NCBI RefSeq assembly: GCF_030676955.1
Contig: NZ_JAUUUU010000003.1
Location: forward strand, 62,001-126,000
Length of the DNA: 64,000 nucleotides
Direction of reading: 5' to 3'
DNA from: Porticoccus litoralis
GTDB lineage: Bacteria > Pseudomonadota > Gammaproteobacteria > Pseudomonadales > Porticoccaceae
Every line of letters starts with the position of its first letter. The stretch's first letter is position 1. The translations under genes and the position numbers were made by a program. The notes below the pieces were generated by a model. The model did no database searches. It saw only the letters and a list, made by a program, of their open reading frames with translations, and was not told where the DNA came from. This document shows, one piece after another, positions 1-8,664 of the stretch.

Positions 1-646
1 CGTTGGGAATCACTTGCCAACCGTAGGCCTCGAAACGACCGGGTGTATTGTCTGTAAACCAGCCCTCAACTTCACCATCGATGGAGATGCCGTTGTCATC
101 GTAGAACGCGATCAGTTTACCCAGCTTCTGGGTACCGGCCAGGGAGCAGGTTTCATGGGAAATACCCTCCATCAGGCAGCCATCACCCAGGAAACAGTAG
201 GTGTAATGATCCACCACATCATGACCGGGGCGATTGAACTGGGCTGCCAGAATTTTTTCTGCCAGCGCCATGCCGACCGCATTACTGATGCCCTGCCCCA
301 ATGGCCCGGTGGTGGTTTCAACACCGGGGGCATAGCCATATTCCGGGTGACCGGGGGTGCGTGAATGCAACTGACGGAAGTTCTTCAACTCCTCCAGGGG
401 CAGATCGTAGCCGGTGAGATGCAATAGTGAATACAACAGCATCGAACCATGGCCGTTGGACAGGACGAAGCGGTCACGGTTGGCCCAGGCGGGATCGGAG
501 GGGTTATGTACCAGGTAGTCATTCCACAGCACTTCGGCGATATCCGCCATACCCATCGGGGCGCCGGGATGGCCACTATTGGCCTGTTGAACGGCGTCCA
601 TACTCAGTGCTCGAATGGCGTTGGCGAGATCACGTCTGGAATGCAT
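1..646 (-). CDS. tkt: Transketolase, N-terminal part (cut by window edge)
   Basis: Transketolase transfers two-carbon ketol units in the non-oxidative pentose phosphate pathway, using thiamine diphosphate in the cytosol. About 215 residues are visible, from MHSRRDLANAIRALSMDA onward. The TPP-domain signatures are clear: SGHPGAPMGMADIAEVLW near residue 24, LSNGHGSMLLYSLLHL near 63, GPLGQGISNAVGMA near 114 and the metal/diphosphate segment LGDGCLMEGISHE near 154. The start at 646 has a GGAG-type ribosome-binding site about 10 bases upstream. The rest of the protein (family length about 665) lies beyond the window edge. It is divergent from the sahR-metK-ahcY-metF operon and shares its upstream region, including the palindrome at 743-770. 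Identification is secure. Confidence 0.97.
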   Translation of the reverse strand, partial: MHSRRDLANAIRALSMDAVQQANSGHPGAPMGMADIAEVLWNDYLVHNPSDPAWANRDRFVLSNGHGSMLLYSLLHLTGYDLPLEELKNFRQLHSRTPGHPEYGYAPGVETTTGPLGQGISNAVGMALAEKILAAQFNRPGHDVVDHYTYCFLGDGCLMEGISHETCSLAGTQKLGKLIAFYDDNGISIDGEVEGWFTDNTPGRFEAYGWQVIPN

Positions 647-742
647 CGGGGGCTTGCTCCTGCAGGATAAATCGGGGATTTCAAAAGGGGCGCTATTTTC
701 TCGTACTCGCGCTACTCAGTAAACAGCCAGTCGGCGCCTTTT

Positions 743-770
743 ATCTATATCAATATTTTTTGATATAGAT
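743..770. promoter_or_regulatory. 28-bp palindromic operator, probable SahR-type site
   Basis: Two perfect 11-base arms, ATCTATATCAA at 743-753 and TTGATATAGAT at 760-770, flank a 6-base AT spacer. The element ends 26 bases before the start of the ArsR-methyltransferase regulator and about 97 bases before the divergent transketolase start. A long dyad at this place fits autoregulation of the downstream SAM-cycle operon by the ArsR-family protein it encodes. The dyad is seen directly; assignment to that regulator is inference from position and from the known role of SahR regulators at ahcY/metK/metF promoters. Confidence 0.75.
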
Positions 771-796
771 TTCCTGCTGTGATAAGGTGCTGACCC

Positions 797-1810
797 ATGT
801 CACATGCATTACTAAAAACCGACACTCCCGCGTCCTTTCCGGATGCCAGCGAACTGGCGGCCTACTGCAAGGCGGCAGGGGACGGCCTGCGCCTGGAGAT
901 TCTGCGGGTATTGCGGCAGAACGCCTACGGGGTACTGGAGCTGAGCCAGATCTTTGATATCGGACAATCGGGGATGAGCCACCACCTCAAGGTGCTGTCA
1001 AAATCCGGACTGGTGGCAACGCGCCGTGAAGGCAACAGTATTTTTTACCGCCGCGCGCCCGCTATCGAAGGTTCCGGCGGTAGGGAATTCCAGCTGGCCC
1101 TGTTCAGCGCGGTTGATCAACTCAGCATACCCACGGCAATTCAAGAACGTATACAGCAGGTACACCGCGAACGCACCGAGGCCTCACAGGATTTCTTCAG
1201 GCAAAATGCGGCACGCCTTCATGTTAACCAGGACCTGATCGCCAGTTTTGAACAGTACGGCGAACCCGCCACCGAACTCCTGGATAGCACAGCCGTCAGC
1301 CGACAGCACGCTCTGGAAGTTGGTCCGGGTGAAGGCGGTTTTCTACCAGCCCTGGCAAGCCGCTTTGAGCGGGTCACCGCACTGGACAATTCCGCTGAAA
1401 TGCTCGACCGGGCCAGGCAACTTGTCACTGAGCAGCAACTGGATAACGTTCAGTTGCTTCACGGAGATACCGAGTTCGCCCTGTCGCAATCACTGCACGC
1501 AGACTGCGTCACCCTGAACATGGTGCTGCACCACACGCCGGACCCGGCAAAAATATTCTCTGACCTGGCCCAGCTATTGAACCCAGGCGGTGCACTACTG
1601 GTCACGGAACTCTGCCACCACGACCAGAGCTGGGCGAGGGAGTCCTGCGGCGACCTGTGGCTGGGCTTTGACCCTGAAGACCTTTCCCATTGGGCCGGAA
1701 ATGCCAGCCTGAAAGAAGGCGAAAGCCTGTTTCTGGCACAACGCAACGGTTTTCAGATCCAGTTGCGACAATTTTTCAAACCTACAGTTGCGGCCGATAC
1801 CGGCCTATAG
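797..1810 (+). CDS. sahR: ArsR-family regulator with methyltransferase-like domain (SahR-like)
   Basis: The 337-residue protein joins an N-terminal ArsR winged helix (residues about 20-90, recognition region GMSHHLKVLSKSGLVATRRE) to a class I methyltransferase fold (about 150-310, SAM-binding motif LEVGPGEGGFL at 173-183 and acidic motif LDNSAEML). This architecture is known from SahR, a sensor of S-adenosylhomocysteine that represses methionine-cycle genes. The context fits exactly: metK, ahcY and metF follow on the same strand with gaps of 26-37 bases. The methyltransferase domain probably serves as a ligand sensor rather than an enzyme, which is inference. The palindrome at 743-770 is its likely own operator. 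Some databases would call it only 'ArsR family/SAM-dependent methyltransferase'. Confidence 0.88.
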   Translation: MSHALLKTDTPASFPDASELAAYCKAAGDGLRLEILRVLRQNAYGVLELSQIFDIGQSGMSHHLKVLSKSGLVATRREGNSIFYRRAPAIEGSGGREFQLALFSAVDQLSIPTAIQERIQQVHRERTEASQDFFRQNAARLHVNQDLIASFEQYGEPATELLDSTAVSRQHALEVGPGEGGFLPALASRFERVTALDNSAEMLDRARQLVTEQQLDNVQLLHGDTEFALSQSLHADCVTLNMVLHHTPDPAKIFSDLAQLLNPGGALLVTELCHHDQSWARESCGDLWLGFDPEDLSHWAGNASLKEGESLFLAQRNGFQIQLRQFFKPTVAADTGL

Positions 1811-1842
1811 CTTGCTGATAAGCACTAAAAGGACCACCGACC

Positions 1843-2997
1843 ATGTCGAACTACAGTATTTTCACTTCGGAATCCGTTTCAGAAGGCCACCCCGACAAGA
1901 TGGCAGACCAGATCTCAGACGCCGTTCTGGACGCTATTCTTAGCGATGACCCTAACTCTCGGGTCGCTGTAGAAACCCTGGTGAAGACCGGCATGGCTAT
2001 TATTGCCGGCGAAGTACGCACCAATACCTATGTAGACCTCGAAGAGATTGTACGCGGCGTTATCCTTGATATTGGCTACGACAGTTCGGATGTGGGTTTT
2101 GATGGTGCCTCCTGTGCCGTACTCAATGCCATAGGTAAGCAATCTGGCGATATCGCCATGGGTGTCGATGAAGCAGAAGCCAAGGATCTGGGCGCCGGCG
2201 ATCAGGGATTAATGTTTGGCTACGCCACCAACGAGACTGACGTGCTGATGCCCGCTCCCATTTATTACGCCCACCGATTGGTGGAGCGGCAGGCTCACCT
2301 GCGCAAAAGTGGTGTTCTCCCCTGGCTTCGCCCCGACGCCAAAAGCCAGGTAACCCTACGCTATGCCGATGGTAAGCCGGTGGCCGTTGATGCCGTGGTT
2401 TTATCCACCCAGCACGCCCCGGATATTTCCCTTTCTGACCTGCAGGAAGCCGTACGTGAAGAGATCATCAACCACGTACTGCCGGAGGAATGGCTGCACA
2501 GCGACACCCTGTATCACATTAACCCCACAGGTCAGTTCATTATTGGTGGCCCCATGGGCGATTGCGGCCTCACCGGACGGAAAATCATTGTTGATACCTA
2601 CGGTGGTATGGCCCACCACGGTGGCGGCGCATTTTCAGGAAAAGACCCTTCCAAGGTTGACCGTTCTGCCGCCTACGCTGGCCGCTATGTTGCAAAGAAT
2701 ATCGTTGCTGCTGGTCTTGCCGAGCGCTGTGAAATCCAAGTGTCCTACGCGATCGGAGTCGCTGAACCCACGTCAATCAGTATCAACACATTTGGCACCG
2801 GGAGGCTCAGTGATGATGAGATTGCCAGCCTGGTGCGTGAACACTTCGATCTTCGCCCTCGCGGTCTAATCGAGATGCTTGATCTGAAGCGCCCCATCTA
2901 CCGGCCCACTGCCAGTTACGGACACTTCGGGCGGGAGCTGGAAAATTTCACCTGGGAAAAAACCGATAAAGCCGCTGCTCTACAGTCAGCGCTGTAA
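1843..2997 (+). CDS. metK: S-adenosylmethionine synthetase
   Basis: Makes S-adenosylmethionine from methionine and ATP. The 384-residue length is standard. The ATP-binding motif SEGHPDKMADQISDAVLD lies at residues 13-30, GAGDQGLMFGYA near 118 and the glycine-rich P-loop-like GGGAFSGKDPSKVDRS near 260. A ribosome-binding site AAAGGA stands 10 bases before ATG. It is the second gene of the operon, 32 bases after sahR, with ahcY 26 bases downstream. The short gaps leave no room for a SAM or SAH riboswitch, so control is presumably by the SahR-like repressor at the operon head. Confidence 0.98.
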   Translation: MSNYSIFTSESVSEGHPDKMADQISDAVLDAILSDDPNSRVAVETLVKTGMAIIAGEVRTNTYVDLEEIVRGVILDIGYDSSDVGFDGASCAVLNAIGKQSGDIAMGVDEAEAKDLGAGDQGLMFGYATNETDVLMPAPIYYAHRLVERQAHLRKSGVLPWLRPDAKSQVTLRYADGKPVAVDAVVLSTQHAPDISLSDLQEAVREEIINHVLPEEWLHSDTLYHINPTGQFIIGGPMGDCGLTGRKIIVDTYGGMAHHGGGAFSGKDPSKVDRSAAYAGRYVAKNIVAAGLAERCEIQVSYAIGVAEPTSISINTFGTGRLSDDEIASLVREHFDLRPRGLIEMLDLKRPIYRPTASYGHFGRELENFTWEKTDKAAALQSAL

Positions 2998-3023
2998 CCC
3001 CATACTGCGAAAGGAACGAATCC

Positions 3024-4388
3024 ATGACTTCGATGAAAGACTATAAAGTTGCCGACATTAGCCTCGCCGAGTGGGGTTTCCGTGAAATTGCCATTGCCGA
3101 AACGGAAATGCCGGCACTGATGGCTCTGCGCGACAAGTACAGCGCCGAGCAACCTCTTAAAGGTGCCAAAATTCTTGGTTGCATCCACATGACCATTCAG
3201 ACTGCCGTGCTGATTCAAACACTGGAAGCCCTGGGCGCCCAGGTGCGCTGGACGTCCTGTAATATTTTTTCCACCCAGGATCATGCGGCAGCGGCCATTG
3301 CAGCCAGCGGCACCCCCGTTTTTGCCTGGAAAGGTGAAACCGAGGAAGAATACGACTGGTGTCTGGAACAGCAAATTCTGGATGGCGGCAAACCCTGGGA
3401 TGCGAACATGGTCCTGGATGACGGGGGCGATCTCACGGCCAAGCTCCATGAGAAGTATCCGGAAGTCCTGAAGAATGTCCACGGCATTACCGAGGAAACC
3501 ACCACCGGCGTTCACCGCCTTTACGACATGCTGAAAAAAGGTGAACTGAAAGTCCCTGCCATCAATGTGAATGACTCGGTGACCAAATCGAAAAACGACA
3601 ACAAATACGGTTGTCGCCACAGCCTCAACGATGCCATCAAGCGCGCCACCGATCATTTGCTGTCAGGCAAAAAAGCTTTGGTGATTGGCTACGGCGATGT
3701 CGGCAAAGGTTCAGCCCAATCACTGCGCCAGGAAGGCATGATCGTCAAGGTGACAGAAATTGATCCCATTTGCGCCATGCAGGCCTGCATGGACGGCTTC
3801 GAAGTGGTATCACCTTACCAAAAAGGCGACCCCGTTCAGGGCGTCAACGCCGACCTGCTGGCCACGACGGATCTGGTAGTGACCTGTACCGGCAACTACA
3901 ACGTCTGTGATGCCGATGTGCTCGCCGCCCTGAAGTCCGGTTGCGTGGTATGCAATATCGGCCATTTCGACAATGAAATCGATACCGCCTACATGCGAAA
4001 AAACTGGCAGTGGGAAGAAATCAAACCCCAGGTTCACAAGGTCTATCGCAATCGTGAAGCCAATGACCACCTGCTGCTGCTCTCAGAAGGCCGCCTCGTA
4101 AACCTTGGCAATGCCACCGGTCACCCAAGCCGTATTATGGACGGCTCGTTTGCCAACCAGGTTTTGGCGCAAATACACCTGTTTGATCAGAAGTTTGCGG
4201 ATGCCGATGCCGATACCCAACGCGAGATGCTACGTGTCGAGGTCCTGCCGAAAAAGCTGGATGAAGAAGTAGCCGCCCATATGGTCGCCGGATTTAATGG
4301 CGTGATCACCATACTGAAGAAGGAACAGGCCGAATACATCAATGTCCCTGTGGAAGGTCCCTTCAAGGAAGACAGCTATCGCTACTGA
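3024..4388 (+). CDS. ahcY: Adenosylhomocysteinase
   Basis: Hydrolyses S-adenosylhomocysteine, the product inhibitor of methyltransferases, to adenosine and homocysteine with tightly bound NAD. At 454 residues it is the long bacterial form. Visible signatures are ADISLAEWGFREIAIAETEM at the N-terminus, SKNDNKYGCRHSLNDAIKRA in the catalytic core, the NAD-binding VIGYGDVGKGSAQSLR near residue 219, and the family C-terminal PFKEDSYRY. A ribosome-binding site AAAGGAA lies about 10 bases upstream. Placed between metK and metF it closes the SAM-to-homocysteine arm of the cycle. A gammaproteobacterium using AhcY need not depend on the Pfs/LuxS route. Confidence 0.98.
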   Translation: MTSMKDYKVADISLAEWGFREIAIAETEMPALMALRDKYSAEQPLKGAKILGCIHMTIQTAVLIQTLEALGAQVRWTSCNIFSTQDHAAAAIAASGTPVFAWKGETEEEYDWCLEQQILDGGKPWDANMVLDDGGDLTAKLHEKYPEVLKNVHGITEETTTGVHRLYDMLKKGELKVPAINVNDSVTKSKNDNKYGCRHSLNDAIKRATDHLLSGKKALVIGYGDVGKGSAQSLRQEGMIVKVTEIDPICAMQACMDGFEVVSPYQKGDPVQGVNADLLATTDLVVTCTGNYNVCDADVLAALKSGCVVCNIGHFDNEIDTAYMRKNWQWEEIKPQVHKVYRNREANDHLLLLSEGRLVNLGNATGHPSRIMDGSFANQVLAQIHLFDQKFADADADTQREMLRVEVLPKKLDEEVAAHMVAGFNGVITILKKEQAEYINVPVEGPFKEDSYRY

Positions 4389-4425
4389 TAGCCGTCCTCG
4401 CTGTTACTGAATGACTGGAACAAGA

Positions 4426-5271
4426 ATGATTATGACTGACCATCACCTCAGCTTTGAGTTTTTCCCGCCCAAAACCCCAGAGGGGCAGGAAAAATTGCGA
4501 GCCACACACACGAAGCTCGCCCGCTTTCAACCGGAGTTCTTCTCTGTCACCTACGGTGCCGGCGGCTCGACCCGTGAACATACCCGTGACATCGTGTTTG
4601 AAATCCAACAGTCCGGCTCCATGGCCACACCCCACCTTTCCTTCGGCGGGGACAGTCGCGATGCAGTAAAAAGCCTTCTGGAAAGTTATCAGGCCGCCGG
4701 CATCAAGCGTATTGTCACCTTACGCGGCGATCTTCCCTCTGGCATGGGAGGCATGGCACAACTGGTATATGCCAATCAGCTGGTGGAATTTATCCGCGAA
4801 CATTTTGGTGAAACGTTTGAATTACTGGTTGCCTGTTATCCGGAAATTCATCCCCAGGCCGAAAGTTACGATCGCGACATTTATTGGCTTGGACAAAAAT
4901 TTGCGGCCGGTGCCAGTCGCGCTATCACGCAATATTTTTTCAATCCCGACGCCTATTTCTATTACCTGGAACAGTGTCAAAAGCAGGGAATTAACCAGCC
5001 GATTATTCCAGGCATTATGCCCATCACCAACTTCCAGAATCTGGTACGCTTTTCCGATAATTGTGGTGCAGATGTCCCTCGCTGGATTCGCCAACGGCTT
5101 GCGCAATTTGGCGATGACAGCGCCAGCATCAAGGCATTTGGCCTGGAAGTCGTCACCAAGTTATGCGAAACACTCCTGGCCGGCGGCGCACCTGGGCTAC
5201 ACTTCTACACCATGAACCAAGCAGATACCTGCACGGCGTTGTGCCGCAATCTGGGCTTTACTGAAAGCTGA
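4426..5271 (+). CDS. metF: 5,10-methylenetetrahydrofolate reductase
   Basis: FAD enzyme that reduces methylene-THF to methyl-THF, the methyl donor for homocysteine remethylation. The protein carries the family signatures LSFEFFPPKTPEG at the N-terminus, TYGAGGSTREHT near residue 45, and ITQYFFNPDAYFYYLEQC near 165. I chose ATG 4426 because GGAA lies five bases before it and a first residue near LSFEFFPPK matches the family; in-frame ATGs at 4411 and 4432 are alternatives. Fourth gene of the SAM-cycle operon, 37 bases after ahcY and four bases before rsmE. Together metK, ahcY and metF supply most of the methyl cycle; the methionine synthase is not in this window. Confidence 0.95.
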   Translation: MIMTDHHLSFEFFPPKTPEGQEKLRATHTKLARFQPEFFSVTYGAGGSTREHTRDIVFEIQQSGSMATPHLSFGGDSRDAVKSLLESYQAAGIKRIVTLRGDLPSGMGGMAQLVYANQLVEFIREHFGETFELLVACYPEIHPQAESYDRDIYWLGQKFAAGASRAITQYFFNPDAYFYYLEQCQKQGINQPIIPGIMPITNFQNLVRFSDNCGADVPRWIRQRLAQFGDDSASIKAFGLEVVTKLCETLLAGGAPGLHFYTMNQADTCTALCRNLGFTES

Positions 5272-5275
5272 CCCC

Positions 5276-6010
5276 ATGCGTGAGATCCGGGTTTTTACCG
5301 ATCAACCCCTGACAATTGGCGCAGAGCTCACTCTGGAAGACCATGTCGCCCGTCATCTGGGCGCTGTTTTACGGCTGAAAGCAGGCGACCCGATCACGCT
5401 ATTTAACGGCCTTGGTGGCGAGTATCCGGCCACCCTGACTGACTGCAGCAGTAAACGTGCCCGAGCCCGGGTTATGGATTTCGTCACTATTGAGCGTGAA
5501 TCGCCACTGCAGATTCACCTTGGCATCGGCCTCTCGCGGGGCGACCGCATGGACTGGGTCATCCAGAAAGCCACAGAAGCTGGGGTCAGTGAAATTACTC
5601 CACTTTTTACCGACCGCACAGAGGTGAAACTCAAAAGTGATCGCCGTGAAAAGAAACTGGGCCACTGGCAGCAAATCGTCGCAAGCGCCTGCGAACAGTG
5701 TTATCGCAACCGACTGCCCGTTATCCACGAGCCCCGCAACCTTCAACACTGGCTGAATGAAGTTTCTTCCGATAAAAAACTGGTGCTTCACCACCGTAGC
5801 GAACAGTCCCTGCGCCAATTACAGGATGAAACATGCTCCTCTGTCACCCTGTTGATAGGTCCGGAGGGCGGATTGTCGCCGGAAGAGATCGAATCTGCCA
5901 TTCAACAAGATTTTCAGCCACTGACACTGGGCCCAAGAGTCTTACGAACAGAAACTGCGCCAGTTGTCGCTATCAGCATCCTTCAGTCAATTTGGGGTGA
6001 CTTTATCTAG
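5276..6010 (+). CDS. rsmE: 16S rRNA m3U1498 methyltransferase
   Basis: Methylates N3 of U1498 in 16S rRNA using SAM. The 244-residue length is typical. An N-terminal PUA-like region (MREIRVFTDQPL onward) precedes a SPOUT knot domain, with GIGLSRGDRMDWVIQKATEAGV mid-protein and the SAM-knot signatures LLIGPEGGLSPEEI near residue 196 and LGPRVLRTETAPVVA near 222. It begins four bases after the metF stop, so it is the last gene of the methyl-cycle operon and a direct consumer of SAM. Its presence downstream of metF is probably co-transcription by proximity rather than pathway membership. Confidence 0.95.
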   Translation: MREIRVFTDQPLTIGAELTLEDHVARHLGAVLRLKAGDPITLFNGLGGEYPATLTDCSSKRARARVMDFVTIERESPLQIHLGIGLSRGDRMDWVIQKATEAGVSEITPLFTDRTEVKLKSDRREKKLGHWQQIVASACEQCYRNRLPVIHEPRNLQHWLNEVSSDKKLVLHHRSEQSLRQLQDETCSSVTLLIGPEGGLSPEEIESAIQQDFQPLTLGPRVLRTETAPVVAISILQSIWGDFI

Positions 6011-6107
6011 CCACACCCGCCCTCTTTGTCTATCCTCCATGCTCTATATTAATTAGCCAAGAGCATACCAATGCATCTATTCAGCTTATACCCAAGGAAG
6101 GGGTAGC

Positions 6108-7853
6108 ATGATGAATGTGAACTATCGTACTGTTTTTATTCTCGTTATTGTTTTCATTACGCTTGTATTCACCGGCGTTTTATCCGCGGGCTTTCTGGGT
6201 GAGAACGACGTTTTTTCGATTGACTGGAAATTCCTTACCTATACGGTGATCTCAATTTTCTCCATTTCCATGGTCGCCCTGATCACGGCAATACATCGTC
6301 TTTTTATCAAACCAATCAATGCAATCACCCAGGCGATTGAACAAAAAGCTAAGGATGAGCACAGCCCGTTTGAGCTGTCTGGTATGGCCGGCGAGGTGAT
6401 CTCACTGAACAATGCACTGTTCAATGTGTTTGATGCAGAAAGCAAAGCCAAGGCACAAATCAAGCATCTGGCCTTCTATGACAATCTCACCGGCTTAGCG
6501 AACCGGCGCCTCTTCAAATCCTATCTCGGCAGCTCGATTGCCTCCTGCGCACGCAACCAGAAAAAATTGGCTTTGTTATTTATTGATCTGGATAACTTCA
6601 AAGTCATTAACGATCACTATGGTCACCAGATCGGCGACCGGGTTCTGGCCGAGTTTGCCAATCGTATCAAGCGGATCACCCGAGGAACTGACCTGGTCTC
6701 AGTCATCAATCCGGATGAAAGCAGCAATATTGCGCGCTTGGCGGGCGATGAATTCGCTATTTTACTGTCAGGACTGACAGACACCATGGCGACGGTTTCA
6801 GTTGCTGAGCGGATTCTTGAATCTACACACCAGCCTGTTGAAATTGAGAATCACAAGCTCTATGTGCAGGCATCCATCGGTATTGCCACTTACCCCGATG
6901 ATGCCCTCAATGCCGACGAGCTGATTCGCCATGCAGATGCTGCCATGTACCAGGCTAAAACTTCCGGCAAACATACCTACCACTTCTTCTCCAAAACGCT
7001 GTCTAAAATTCTCCAGAGGCAACGTCAGGTTCAGGAAGCCCTGCGCACAGCATTACTTAACGATGAATTTTATCTGGAATTCCATCCCTATGTTGATTCC
7101 AAGGAATTCAAACTGGCTGGCGTAGAGTTACTGTTGCGCTGGCAGAGCCAAACCCTGGGCAATGTTTCGCCGGAAGAATTTGTGCCCATTGCCGAATCCT
7201 GCGGCTTGATGAAAGAGATCGATGCCTGGGTCATCAGTGAAGGCTGCGAAATGCTGAGCGACTGGCGAAAGCGTGGTTTGCCCCCTGTTCGCTGCTCTAT
7301 CAACCTTTCTGCCAGCGAACTTCGCAACCGCGCACTTCCGGCCTTTATCGATGCGTGCCTTAAGAGCCATGATTTGTCTCCATCAGACCTGGAGCTTGAG
7401 ATTACCGAGACAAAACTGGTGGATCACGATGATCGTACTATTCAAGTACTGGAAGGACTGAACAGAATGGGTCTGTCGCTCGCACTGGATGATTTTGGCA
7501 GCGGCTTTACCTCATTGAACCAGCTTGTGGCTTTTCCAGTTCATAAGCTGAAAATTGACAAGACATTTATTGCTGAACTCAATGACAAAGAACGCCTGTT
7601 TAAAATTGCCGATGTCATTCTGATGCTTAGCCGATCCTATAATCTGTCAGCGACTGCTGAAGGTGTAGAAAATATTCACCAGGCGCACTACTTGTCACAG
7701 TCTGGCTGCCAATATTTGCAAGGCTATTATTTCAGCGAACCAGTTTCTCGGCAGTCATTCGAGGCAATGCTGGCAAAAGACAACCGCACCCTTCCCTTGC
7801 CCAGCGCCAGTATCACATCTATTGATAGCGGGACTACATGCCGAACTTATTAA
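6108..7853 (+). CDS. Membrane GGDEF-EAL cyclic-di-GMP protein
   Basis: A 581-residue inner-membrane signalling protein. Two membrane segments (residues about 6-29 and 42-64) enclose a very short periplasmic loop, followed by a HAMP-like stretch (about 65-110), a GGDEF domain (about 120-290) and an EAL domain (about 315-560). The GGDEF signature reads AGDEF near residue 210, and no RxxD inhibitory site lies at the usual position before it. In the EAL domain the first motif is degenerate (VELLLRW for EALLRW) but the metal ligands look intact: NLSASEL, EITETKL, LDDFGSGF, LKIDKTF, AEGVEN and YLQGYYF. It is therefore probably an active phosphodiesterase; cyclase activity is uncertain. GGAAGGGG precedes the ATG. 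No adjacent partner suggests the input signal. Confidence 0.93.
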   Translation: MMNVNYRTVFILVIVFITLVFTGVLSAGFLGENDVFSIDWKFLTYTVISIFSISMVALITAIHRLFIKPINAITQAIEQKAKDEHSPFELSGMAGEVISLNNALFNVFDAESKAKAQIKHLAFYDNLTGLANRRLFKSYLGSSIASCARNQKKLALLFIDLDNFKVINDHYGHQIGDRVLAEFANRIKRITRGTDLVSVINPDESSNIARLAGDEFAILLSGLTDTMATVSVAERILESTHQPVEIENHKLYVQASIGIATYPDDALNADELIRHADAAMYQAKTSGKHTYHFFSKTLSKILQRQRQVQEALRTALLNDEFYLEFHPYVDSKEFKLAGVELLLRWQSQTLGNVSPEEFVPIAESCGLMKEIDAWVISEGCEMLSDWRKRGLPPVRCSINLSASELRNRALPAFIDACLKSHDLSPSDLELEITETKLVDHDDRTIQVLEGLNRMGLSLALDDFGSGFTSLNQLVAFPVHKLKIDKTFIAELNDKERLFKIADVILMLSRSYNLSATAEGVENIHQAHYLSQSGCQYLQGYYFSEPVSRQSFEAMLAKDNRTLPLPSASITSIDSGTTCRTY

Positions 7854-7893
7854 TACTGATGAAGCTCTCGGTTCCCATAAATTTTATTCAACA

Positions 7894-7925
7894 AAAAGCC
7901 GCTTTCCCAAAAGAAAACGGCTTTT
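7894..7925. terminator. Bidirectional terminator between GGDEF-EAL gene and secB
   Basis: An 8-bp perfect stem, AAAAGCCG (7894-7901) and CGGCTTTT (7918-7925), encloses a 16-base loop. A- and T-runs on either side suit termination from both convergent genes. Confidence 0.7.
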
Positions 7926-7940
7926 CTTGAGTGAAGCGGA

Positions 7941-8402
7941 TTAATTAGTTTTTTCTTCTTTAGCCGCTTTTTTCTCCTGGTACAGCGCATCAAAATTGAC
8001 AGGCGCAAGCATCAGGGGAGGGAAACCACCCTTGATCAACATGTGATCAACGGTTTCCCGAAGATAGGGGAACATGATAGCGGGGCACGCTGATCCAAGC
8101 GCCTCTTCCAGATGCTCTTTGGAGAATCCGCTGATCATAAAAAGTGCAGCCTGTTCAACAACCAGTTTGAAGGCCCCGATATTACTGGATGTATTGTGGG
8201 CTTTGATCGAGACAGTCAGAAGCACTTCATAGCGACCTTCTTCAATCGTATTGCTTTTAATATCCATATCCAGCGCAATTTCCGGTTTCCAGTCATCACG
8301 GAATACCGTCGCAGCATTTGGCGCTTCATAGTCAGTACGCTTTATATAAATTTTCTGCATTGAAAAATGCGGCCCGTTATTAGCTTGTTCAGCTTGAGAC
8401 AT
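7941..8402 (-). CDS. secB: Protein-export chaperone SecB
   Basis: Cytosolic tetrameric chaperone that keeps preproteins unfolded and hands them to SecA. The 153-residue sequence is clearly SecB: FSMQKIYIKRTDYEAPNA near the start, the WKPEIALDMD strand, the GAFKLVVEQAALFMISGF segment and the conserved CPAIMFPYLRETVDHMLIKGGFPPLMLAPVNF block (positions about 107-138). The C-terminal tail is lysine- and glutamate-rich. GAGGAAATT lies upstream of ATG 8402. It stands alone here, convergent with the GGDEF-EAL gene, and separates core genes from the acetone carboxylase locus. Confidence 0.98.
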   Translation of the reverse strand: MSQAEQANNGPHFSMQKIYIKRTDYEAPNAATVFRDDWKPEIALDMDIKSNTIEEGRYEVLLTVSIKAHNTSSNIGAFKLVVEQAALFMISGFSKEHLEEALGSACPAIMFPYLRETVDHMLIKGGFPPLMLAPVNFDALYQEKKAAKEEKTN

Positions 8403-8620
8403 AGTAATTTCCTCAATTTCTACACATATGAACTACGGCTCTAACAGCAGTCAGGCCATTGAATATTGTTCAATAATTTCTGGCTAGTGGTTCAGACAGA
8501 TAGGCCGCTGAAGGCGGCAGGAGGGGAAGTATAGTCTCCCTGCTATCTCAAGAAAAGTCAGCTGATTATCGGGAGCAAACTCACTGGCAACACGACTATT
8601 TCAACGCTTGAGCCAGAAAT

Positions 8621-8650
8621 AAAAAAGGTCCCGACCCTAAGGTCGGGACC
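8621..8650 (-). terminator. Rho-independent terminator of acxABC
   Basis: A perfect 10-bp stem, GGTCCCGACC (8627-8636) and GGTCGGGACC (8641-8650), has a 4-base loop. On the minus strand it is followed by six T residues (8621-8626). It starts 14 bases past the acxC stop and ends the acetone carboxylase operon. Confidence 0.93.
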
Positions 8651-8664
8651 CATAGCAACCACCA

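Noticed and set aside
2998..3023. SAH riboswitch before ahcY
   Set aside because: Only 26 bases separate metK and ahcY, too short for the aptamer. Control by the SahR-like repressor is sufficient.
2916..3656. 246-codon frame opposite the metK end and ahcY start
   Set aside because: It spans the 3' end of one conserved gene and the 5' half of another and has no recognisable domain.
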